Origin: an uncultured bacterium
GTDB taxonomy: Bacteria > Armatimonadota > UBA5829 > DSUL01
Assembly (NCBI GenBank): GCA_937967775.1
Contig: CALCJH010000436.1
Coordinates: 1-11,817 of the forward strand
Reading direction: 5' to 3'
DNA length: 11,817 nucleotides
Numbering within the stretch: position 1 is the first letter of the stretch; every line of letters starts with the position of its first letter. Made by a program: the position numbers and the translations under genes. The notes under the pieces are model-generated. The model made no database searches. It worked only from the letters and a program-made list of their open reading frames with translations, and was not told where the DNA came from. This document shows positions 1 through 5,199 of the stretch, piece after piece.

Positions 1-648
1 TAGAAGGGCGGGAGCACTGTGGAACACCAGGTCTCGACCCTCTCTCCATCCCCGGACATACGTCTCGGCCAGCGGACGGATGAACGTGCGGAACAGATCG
101 TGCGCCTGCCGCCTCATCAGAGGCCGCATAAGCGTGAGGAGCCAGGGGCGGAACATTTTGAGGAAGGCTGCATATCCTTCAACCACTCCTGCGGCCACCT
201 CCCTCACTTTCTCGCGCCCGCAGACGATGGTGCATCCCACGTCCCAGGGAGGAACCCCCATCGGGGCGGAGGCAGCCATCTGCACAATGCGGCGCAGGAT
301 CTCGGGCGGCACCTCCTCGTCGCTGAAGTGCCGGACGCTGCGGCGGGACTCCATCAGTGCCTGCAGCGCATCGCCCCCGGCGCGCGCCTCCTGCGGCGGC
401 AGCTCAAACAGATCCTCCGGAGAGACGCCGCGCCCGGTCACTGAGATGGCGTCCCCGGGACAGACCATCATACAGTGTCCGCACGCGATGCACCCTAGCA
501 GGCTGTCCTCCCGAGCTTGAAGGCGCCCTTCATCGAGGAACAAAACATCTGCCGGGCAGATTCGCGCGCACTGGCCACAGCCAGCACAGTTTGCAGGGTC
601 GATCAAGACCGTCCCCTGCTCCCGAAACAGACTGTGTGCCACTGCCAC
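1..648 (-). CDS. Ferredoxin-nitroreductase fusion protein (partial, 3' end outside window)
   Basis: This minus-strand reading frame stays open from base 735 to the left edge, so the C-terminus is missing and 216 codons are seen. I chose GTG at 648-646 because AGGAGA (660-655) lies six bases upstream; GTG at 642 is an alternative. Residues 21-32 (CAGCGQCARICP) and 53-64 (CIACGHCMMVCP) are two classic CxxCxxCxxxCP motifs that bind two [4Fe-4S] clusters. From about residue 97 a nitroreductase domain begins, with RRSVRHFSDEEVPPE at 102-116, the arginine-rich FMN-phosphate region of this family. Known ferredoxin-nitroreductase fusions of roughly 270 residues use FMN and pass electrons between the clusters and the flavin in the cytoplasm; the natural substrate is usually unknown. 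It is transcribed away from the sugar genes and is probably not part of that operon. Confidence 0.9.
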   Translation of the reverse strand, partial: MAVAHSLFREQGTVLIDPANCAGCGQCARICPADVLFLDEGRLQAREDSLLGCIACGHCMMVCPGDAISVTGRGVSPEDLFELPPQEARAGGDALQALMESRRSVRHFSDEEVPPEILRRIVQMAASAPMGVPPWDVGCTIVCGREKVREVAAGVVEGYAAFLKMFRPWLLTLMRPLMRRQAHDLFRTFIRPLAETYVRGWREGRDLVFHSAPALL

Positions 649-654
649 TGCGGC

Positions 655-660
655 TCTCCT
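655..660 (-). promoter_or_regulatory. Ribosome binding site deciding the start of the nitroreductase fusion
   Basis: On the minus strand AGGAGA is followed by six bases and then GTG at 648. This favours 648 over the in-frame GTG codons at 693, 675 and 642. Confidence 0.55.
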
Positions 661-763
661 ATCTGAGTGATACACCGCGCGGCCGTAGGCCACCCTGTCG
701 GGCCAGCGGTGGGAGGGGAAAAACGAGGGTTTGATCTACTGTGCAAAAACGAACCGCATTTGT

Positions 764-792
764 ATTCTATCACGCCGAGAGACATCGGACAA
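764..792 (-). promoter_or_regulatory. Possible sigma-70-type promoter for the nitroreductase fusion
   Basis: On the minus strand TTGTCC (792-787) and TAGAAT (769-764) are separated by exactly 17 bases. They match the TTGACA and TATAAT consensus at 4 and 5 of 6 positions. Transcription would start near 757 and leave a leader of about 110 bases. Only sequence similarity supports this, and the sigma-factor preference of this organism is unknown. Confidence 0.35.
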
Positions 793-1033
793 TCGCCAAC
801 CCCGTGAAGGAGCGGTCGCCCCGGCAACCCTGTCTGCGGGCAGGTGTTTCACGCGACGGCATCGTGGGAGCGGGGGGTGAGCGCATCGCGTCTCGGTCCA
901 GGCCGGGGGCGCGAGTCACGAGCGAAAGGTTGGCGGCGCGGGCTCAGCCCTTTTGCTCCGGCGCGCAAGTCCCCGGGTCAAATAAGCTTCCCACGTTCGT
1001 CTCGGTTTTCTTGAGTTTTCATTGCAAAACCCA

Positions 1034-1062
1034 TTTACTCGGGGCCGGAGGTGCGGTATGCT
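1034..1062 (+). promoter_or_regulatory. Weak possible promoter upstream of the prepilin-like gene
   Basis: TTTACT (1034-1039) and TATGCT (1057-1062) are 17 bases apart. Each matches the sigma-70 consensus at 4 of 6 positions. Transcription from here would read through the inverted repeat at 1076-1090 and the 19-bp motif before reaching the gene at 1230. A start closer to the motif is equally possible. Confidence 0.22.
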
Positions 1063-1075
1063 GAAATCACAGAAG

Positions 1076-1090
1076 GCACCGATCAGGTGC
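1076..1090. promoter_or_regulatory. Short perfect inverted repeat, possible operator or hairpin
   Basis: GCACC and GGTGC are perfect inverted arms flanking a 5-base centre, GATCA. The element lies just downstream of the weak promoter-like hexamers at 1034-1062, where a repressor site could sit. The arms are only 5 bp and there is no T-run, so a terminator is unlikely. Chance occurrence is quite possible. Confidence 0.25.
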
Positions 1091-1160
1091 TGAAGGCATT
1101 TATTCCTCCTTCTTGCTAAACCTTTAGACCGGCAGAGAGGGAGGTTGGAACACTTTGAAT

Positions 1161-1179
1161 ATGCACATTATGCACCTTA
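1161..1179. promoter_or_regulatory. Candidate operator, copy 1 of a duplicated 19-bp motif
   Basis: The sequence ATGCACATTATGCACCTTA is identical to 5149-5167, and both copies are preceded by TGAAT (here directly, there with one extra A). Inside it TGCACATTATGCA (1162-1174) is a 13-bp near-palindrome with 10 of 12 paired positions symmetric, which suits a dimeric regulator. It can also be read as two tandem 9-bp units, ATGCACATT and ATGCACCTT. It ends 50 bases before the start codon at 1230, within the leader or promoter zone. The regulator is not encoded in the window. Confidence 0.6.
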
Positions 1180-1218
1180 GTGATCATGCGATGAGCGACA
1201 GGGTCTGCTCTGAAAGCT

Positions 1219-1223
1219 GGTGA
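1219..1223 (+). promoter_or_regulatory. Ribosome binding site supporting the start at 1230
   Basis: GGTGA can pair with the UCACC part of the 16S rRNA 3' tail and lies six bases before ATG 1230. The alternative ATG at 1284 has no comparable upstream purine-rich sequence. Confidence 0.4.
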
Positions 1224-1229
1224 ACTCCG

Positions 1230-2033
1230 ATGGCAGCGTGCATTTCTACTCTCAGGCGTCATGGGCTTTCCCGATGCGCCGGGATGGTCATTACCCGGCG
1301 CCGGGCCGACCGACGACAGGGATTCACTCTCATCGAGCTTCTGGTCGTCATCGCGATCATAGCCATTCTGGCGGCCATCCTGTTCCCTGTGTTTGCGGCT
1401 GCCCGCGAAAGGGGCCGGCAGTCAGCCTGCCTGGCTCATCAGAACGAGCTGGGCAAGGCCATGATGATGTATGTAGACGATCATAAGGGTTTCTTCCCGC
1501 GAGGCTATTTCACGGTCCAAGAACCCCGCCCCGGGTCGGTGATCCTCCTCAGCGTACCTGGCAGGACACCGTGGGGTTACGTGTACTGGGGACTGGAGAA
1601 GTACTGCAGCAGTTCCTGGAAGATCCTGATCTGTCCGTCCGACCCCTTGACCTTCAATCCAGGATTCGGAGGATCCGCCTCTTACGCATACAACTCCTGG
1701 TATCTTGGCAACATGACTCCGGACTGGCAGGTGCGAGGCCCCCAGATCCGCGATGCCCAGATCGCTAACCCTGCCCAGACGGTGATGATCATCGAAACCC
1801 AGCCCCATCCGGTGCAGTATCAGGGGCAGTGGATCCGCACCGACCACGCATACCCGCCGTCCATCTCCAGGGGTCAGTACCCGGGCTACGGCGGCATCCC
1901 GAAGGGTTACGACAGCTTCACCGCCTCCCGTCACAGGAAGGGGTTGAACGTCACCTGGGCAGACGGACATGCCAGCTGGATGCCCAAATACGGGGATCTG
2001 AGTAAGGACGATACTCTGTGGGATCTCGAATAA
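1230..2033 (+). CDS. Prepilin-like protein with N-terminal cleavage/methylation motif and C-terminal WADGH motif
   Basis: The 267-residue product starts with an Arg-rich leader, then G31 followed by FTLIELLVVIAIIAILAAIL, a textbook type IV prepilin/pseudopilin motif with Glu at +5. A prepilin peptidase would cut between G31 and F32, leaving a single hydrophobic helix. The next stretch (FPVFAAARERGRQSACLAHQNELGKAMMMY) and the C-terminal NVTWADGHASWM match the DUF1559-like pseudopilin-type proteins that are numerous in Armatimonadota and Planctomycetota. Their exact role is not established; a membrane-anchored, periplasmic or surface function is likely. In-frame TGA at 1221 limits the start to ATG 1230 or ATG 1284 (leader of 13 residues); GGTGA at 1219 favours 1230. 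It lies 60 bases before the first oxidoreductase gene and just after motif copy 1, so it is probably co-regulated with the sugar genes. Confidence 0.9.
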   Translation: MAACISTLRRHGLSRCAGMVITRRRADRRQGFTLIELLVVIAIIAILAAILFPVFAAARERGRQSACLAHQNELGKAMMMYVDDHKGFFPRGYFTVQEPRPGSVILLSVPGRTPWGYVYWGLEKYCSSSWKILICPSDPLTFNPGFGGSASYAYNSWYLGNMTPDWQVRGPQIRDAQIANPAQTVMIIETQPHPVQYQGQWIRTDHAYPPSISRGQYPGYGGIPKGYDSFTASRHRKGLNVTWADGHASWMPKYGDLSKDDTLWDLE

Positions 2034-2093
2034 GCGACCAGCCACGCCCACTCCCGGCCGGTCAGGGGATGCGAGCAGAGAAAGGAGAGTGAA

Positions 2094-3065
2094 GTGAACG
2101 TTGCTATCATTGGCTGCGGGGGGATCGCCCGGGCGCACGCGGAATGCGTGCGAGAGTTTGAGGAAGACCATCTGGTGGCTGTCGCGGACATTGACCGCGA
2201 AGCGGCGGAGCGCTTCGCGGCCCAGTGGGGAGGTAAGCCTTTCCCCACAGTCGAGAACTTGCTGGCTGAGACGCTGCCCGATGCAGCTATCGTCTGCACC
2301 CCTCCGAACACACACCGGGCGGTGGTCAGTGCGTTGCTGACCGCTGGAGTGCCGGTGCTGTGCGAGAAGCCGCTGGCGCACATCGTCCGTGACGCGGAGG
2401 CGCTGGCGGATCTCGCGGGAGAGACCGGGCTACCGGCCTATGTGGCCTACTGCCATCGTTTCAATCCGGCCGCGCGGCTGATGCGCGACTACGTCGGGCA
2501 GGGACGGACAGGCCGAGTTCATACCTTCCGGAACGCTTTCATCGGCTTTGCTCCGCACCTTACGACAGCCTGGAGGACCGAACCGGATATCTCAGGCGGC
2601 GGGTGTCTGATGGATAACGGCAGCCACAGCGTTGATCTCCAGCAATTCATTCTGGGACCGATTGCCGACGTCTATGCCAGCCTTCACTTTGACGGGCAAG
2701 GACGTGGGGACGTAGCTGCAGATCTTCTGACGATAAGCGAATCGGGCGTTGCAGGACTCATCAGTGTCAGCTATGTCAGCCCTAAACCAGAAGCCCGGTT
2801 CGAAATCATTGGTAACGAAATGGCGCTGGAATACGACTACGCCACCAGCGGGGCAACGGTTACGGCATACCGCCCGGGACACGACCCCGAACGCCTTCCG
2901 CTCCCGGCGGGATGTGATGTGCGCTTCATCGAGCAGTACCGCGCCTTCCGCGAGGCGCTACAGGGCCGTCCGACGGACCTGGCCACCTTTGAAGACGGCC
3001 TCAGCGTTTCGCGCATCATAGACCGCTGTCAGCGGCAGGCTGGCATCACAGGGGGCATCGCGTGA
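2094..3065 (+). CDS. Gfo/Idh/MocA-family NAD(P)-dependent oxidoreductase (first copy)
   Basis: The 323-residue product has the two-domain layout of the family. An N-terminal Rossmann fold carries IIGCGGIA (5-12) and an acidic D32 after the second strand, which suggests NAD(H) preference. C90-EKP-L94 is the conserved EKP motif whose Lys takes part in catalysis and cofactor binding. GGGCLMDNGSHSVDL at 168-182 matches the GGGxxxDxGxHxxDL motif, with D174 and H178 as likely active-site residues. Such cytoplasmic enzymes oxidise or reduce hydroxyl groups of sugars, inositols or related compounds; the substrate cannot be assigned. GTG 2094 is chosen because AAAGGAGA (2081-2088) precedes it by five bases and the frame begins directly with the Rossmann strand. 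Its stop overlaps the next gene by four bases. Confidence 0.92.
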   Translation: MNVAIIGCGGIARAHAECVREFEEDHLVAVADIDREAAERFAAQWGGKPFPTVENLLAETLPDAAIVCTPPNTHRAVVSALLTAGVPVLCEKPLAHIVRDAEALADLAGETGLPAYVAYCHRFNPAARLMRDYVGQGRTGRVHTFRNAFIGFAPHLTTAWRTEPDISGGGCLMDNGSHSVDLQQFILGPIADVYASLHFDGQGRGDVAADLLTISESGVAGLISVSYVSPKPEARFEIIGNEMALEYDYATSGATVTAYRPGHDPERLPLPAGCDVRFIEQYRAFREALQGRPTDLATFEDGLSVSRIIDRCQRQAGITGGIA

Positions 3066-4123
3066 GCGGGGGAGCTTTGTCGGACGCGGGAGTTCCCGGC
3101 ATCGGCCTGGTCGGGTGTGGCATCATCTCGCAATGCCTGTTGGAGGGCGCAGAGCTAGCAGGCATCCCGATCCGTGCTGTCTGTGATGTGGACAGGGGAA
3201 AGGCCGCTCGTACCGCGCAGCGGGTTGGAGCGTATGTCCGGGAGACGTATGAGGAGTTGCTGGCGGACCCGGAGATCCAGGCGGTCATCATCGCTCTGCC
3301 GAACGATGCCCACTACCTTGCTGCGCTTAAGGCGCTTGATGCCGGGAAACACGTTTTCTGCGAGAAGCCTCTCACCACATCAGCCGCCCAGTCGCTGGAG
3401 GTTGCCCGGCGGGCAGAGACAAGCGGGCTGGTCTTCCAGATGGGCTACATGAAACGCTTCAATCCCGCCTTTTCTGCTGTCAAGCAGAGGCTGCACCAGA
3501 TCGCGCCGGTCACAACGGCCTCTTTCCGGCTGACGGTATCGGGAGATCCGGTCCTGGAGGGCCCGGGCAGGGAACCATCAAGCTGGCACGCCGACATCGA
3601 GCGGGCTGGAGGTGGCTTTCTGGTGCACTCGGGAAGCCATCTGCTGGACCTGATGATGTTCTACTTCGGTCTTCCGGAGGCGGTGTGGGGCTCACTGAGA
3701 CGCGATGCCAGCGGCAATGAGTATGCCAACAGCTTCATGTTCCGCTTCCCGGACGGGCTGCACGTCAGCCTGCAGATGGTCCAGACCCGAGCCCGGGGAC
3801 TTGGCTATGCTGGCAGCACGTGGGAAGAGATTGTCGAGGTCAATGGTGTGAACGGACGACTGGCGGCGCAGGGAGCCGACTGGATGGGCAAAGTTCCTCC
3901 CCGCGCCTCCTTCCATCCCGCAGATGGGGAAGGCCCGAGAGAACTGTTTACCTTCTGGGAATCGCAATGGGCGGAGGAGATGAAAGCCTTCGTAACGGGT
4001 ATCGCAGAGGGCCGTTGCCTGGGAAGCACCGCTGCCGATGGATACCGTGTGGACTATGTGCTGGAGCAGTTGAAGCGTCTGGAGAACGAAAGCGGTCTGC
4101 TGGAGTTGCGGTATGAACTCTGA
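3062..4123 (+). CDS. Gfo/Idh/MocA-family NAD(P)-dependent oxidoreductase (second copy)
   Basis: The 353-residue product starts at GTG 3062 inside the stop of the preceding gene (GTGA overlap), with AGGGGG at 3050-3055 as ribosome binding site. This points to translational coupling. The Rossmann motif GLVGCGIIS is at residues 15-23, acidic D42 ends the second strand, EKP is at 101-103, and GGGFLVHSGSHLLDL at 183-197 is the C-terminal active-site motif with H193. In that motif the usual Asp is replaced by His (position 189), so it differs from the upstream paralogue. The two proteins are clearly divergent, with no sign of recent duplication, which suggests different steps or substrates. The substrate is unknown. 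Its stop overlaps the following dehydrogenase gene by 11 bases. Confidence 0.92.
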   Translation: MSGGALSDAGVPGIGLVGCGIISQCLLEGAELAGIPIRAVCDVDRGKAARTAQRVGAYVRETYEELLADPEIQAVIIALPNDAHYLAALKALDAGKHVFCEKPLTTSAAQSLEVARRAETSGLVFQMGYMKRFNPAFSAVKQRLHQIAPVTTASFRLTVSGDPVLEGPGREPSSWHADIERAGGGFLVHSGSHLLDLMMFYFGLPEAVWGSLRRDASGNEYANSFMFRFPDGLHVSLQMVQTRARGLGYAGSTWEEIVEVNGVNGRLAAQGADWMGKVPPRASFHPADGEGPRELFTFWESQWAEEMKAFVTGIAEGRCLGSTAADGYRVDYVLEQLKRLENESGLLELRYEL

Positions 4124-5105
4124 CCGAACAGCAGGCAAAGAGATGCGGGCGATGGTCCTTACGGGCAAGGACCGGTTGGAGCTGCAGGAGGTGGACCGGC
4201 CGGAGATCCACCCGGAGGGTGTGCTCGCCAGAGTGGAGGCCGTAGGGATCTGCAACGCTACCGATCTGAGGGTTGTGGAGGCTGACGACCCGACGACGGT
4301 CTGGCCGAACAGGCCTTGGCCTGTGATCCTGGGGCACGAAGTCTGCGGAGTTGTGGAGGAGGTGGGAGCGGAAGTGCAGGGCTGGCAGTCGGGCGACCGG
4401 ATCGCCGGCTGGTGCCCACCCTGCGGAGGATTTGCGGAGTTTTGCCAGTTATACCCAAGCTATATGGCCGCAGTCCGGGTGCCCCCGGAGATGCCTGCCG
4501 AAGAGGCGGCGCTTCTGGAGCTGGCAATCGGGACGACACGATATTTCATGCCCGACGAGGTGATGAGCCGGGTTCGAGCGGCCCGATCGGCGCTGGTGCT
4601 AGGACTGGGACCATCCGGGCAGTTATATGTCCGCGAGTGCGGTCTGCTGGGGATCCCGCAGGTCCTCGCGAGCGACCGGCACGAGGCGCGCCGTAAACTG
4701 GCTCGTGAGATGGGCGCGGCCGAAGTATTCGAGGGTGGGAAAGAGCCCTTCCGCACTCTGCGGGACAGAGGGCAGACGGTGGATGTGGTGATTGACACAA
4801 CCGGCCGGGATCTTGTGGACGACATCCTGCAAGTCCTCGCGCCCGGAGGAGTCATTATCCCGTTCGGGGTGGGGGTGGACTGGGAGTCTAAAAGATCCCT
4901 CCTGGACGAGCGGGGAATCACGCTGCCCAGTGCGCATCTGAAAGAGGCCCGCCTGGCCGCACCGCAGGTCCTAGAGTGGGTACGAAAAGGAAGGCTGCCG
5001 GTGTTCAAGCTGATAACCAGGACCGGCCGACTCGAAGACATACCTGATGCGCTTCAGTCTTTGCGGGAGAGGCGTGACATCAAAGTGATCATTCGCCCCT
5101 GTTAA
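4113..5105 (+). CDS. Medium-chain zinc-type alcohol/polyol dehydrogenase
   Basis: The 330-residue product belongs to the MDR superfamily. VGICNATDL (44-52) and ILGHEVCGVV (72-81) are the catalytic-domain signatures, with C47, H75 and E76 as likely catalytic-zinc ligands. GDRI (94-97) is followed by CPPCGGFAEFC (101-111) instead of the full four-cysteine structural-zinc lobe, so that lobe is shortened or lost. GLGPSG (164-169) and acidic D188 indicate NAD(H) binding. The start at 4113 has GGAG at 4102-4105 seven bases upstream; ATG 4143 is an alternative. It overlaps the preceding oxidoreductase gene by 11 bases. Family members oxidise secondary alcohols of sugars and polyols. The likely role is one redox step in a sugar or cyclitol pathway, substrate unknown. 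Confidence 0.88.
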   Translation: MNSDRTAGKEMRAMVLTGKDRLELQEVDRPEIHPEGVLARVEAVGICNATDLRVVEADDPTTVWPNRPWPVILGHEVCGVVEEVGAEVQGWQSGDRIAGWCPPCGGFAEFCQLYPSYMAAVRVPPEMPAEEAALLELAIGTTRYFMPDEVMSRVRAARSALVLGLGPSGQLYVRECGLLGIPQVLASDRHEARRKLAREMGAAEVFEGGKEPFRTLRDRGQTVDVVIDTTGRDLVDDILQVLAPGGVIIPFGVGVDWESKRSLLDERGITLPSAHLKEARLAAPQVLEWVRKGRLPVFKLITRTGRLEDIPDALQSLRERRDIKVIIRPC

Positions 5106-5148
5106 AGGGTCCCCGACGGTCCTTGCGGGGCTGAATGGCAACTGAATA

Positions 5149-5167
5149 ATGCACATTATGCACCTTA
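5149..5167. promoter_or_regulatory. Candidate operator, copy 2 of a duplicated 19-bp motif
   Basis: This is the exact second copy of ATGCACATTATGCACCTTA, again preceded by TGAAT (5143-5147). It lies in the 94-base gap after the dehydrogenase gene and ends 32 bases before the glycosidase start at 5200. AATAAT at 5145-5150 matches 5 of 6 positions of a -10 hexamer and overlaps the motif's left edge, although the best upstream -35-like sequence (TTGCGG, 5124-5129) is at a short 15-base spacing. Overlap with a promoter would suit repression. The two in-frame ATG triplets in the motif are not the gene start. Confidence 0.6.
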
Positions 5168-5184
5168 TTTCACAGACTCCGTCC

Positions 5185-5191
5185 AAGGAGG
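5185..5191 (+). promoter_or_regulatory. Ribosome binding site deciding the glycosidase start at 5200
   Basis: AAGGAGG is a perfect Shine-Dalgarno core, eight bases before ATG 5200. Upstream in-frame ATGs at 5149 and 5158 lack such a site and fall inside the conserved motif, so the longer N-terminus (MHIMHLISQ...) is very likely not translated. Confidence 0.8.
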
Positions 5192-5199
5192 TCAGGCGG

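Larger units (their letters stand above)
649..1229. other. Divergent intergenic region without a supported gene
   Basis: This 581-base stretch separates the minus-strand nitroreductase gene from the plus-strand gene cluster. It holds promoter-like hexamers on each strand, an inverted repeat at 1076-1090, a strong Shine-Dalgarno-like sequence on the minus strand at 1110-1104 ahead of a 10-codon frame, and the first copy of the 19-bp motif at 1161-1179. Locally AT-richer patches lie near 745-775, 1000-1040, 1095-1125 and 1150-1180. I see no tRNA, CRISPR, insertion-sequence end or convincing longer coding frame here. Confidence 0.7.

Noticed and set aside
19..734. Three plus-strand open frames opposite the nitroreductase fusion
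   Set aside because: They are shadows; the minus strand encodes clear ferredoxin and nitroreductase motifs in one continuous frame.
741..1064. Plus-strand open frame of 107 codons in the divergent intergenic region
   Set aside because: No ribosome binding site, no recognisable domain and a low-complexity Arg/Ala/Gly composition. It also overlaps promoter-like sequence on both strands.
2034..2093. Possible terminator or separate promoter between the prepilin-like gene and the first oxidoreductase gene
   Set aside because: Only short GC-rich complementary pieces (for example GACC and GGTC) are seen, with no T-run and no convincing -35/-10 pair. Read-through is more likely.
1422..2381. Minus-strand open frame of 319 codons opposite the prepilin-like gene
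   Set aside because: It is antisense to two well-supported genes, lacks a recognisable motif, and has shadow-like composition.
2094..4123. Recent tandem duplication of the two adjacent Gfo/Idh/MocA genes
   Set aside because: The two proteins share only family motifs and differ in length and in the GGGxxxDxGxH region. The similarity is that of ancient paralogues, not a recent repeat.
5111..5130. Hairpin CCCCG / CGGGG after the dehydrogenase gene, considered as a terminator
   Set aside because: The stem is only 5 bp with a 10-base loop and is not followed by a T-run, so a rho-independent terminator is not supported.
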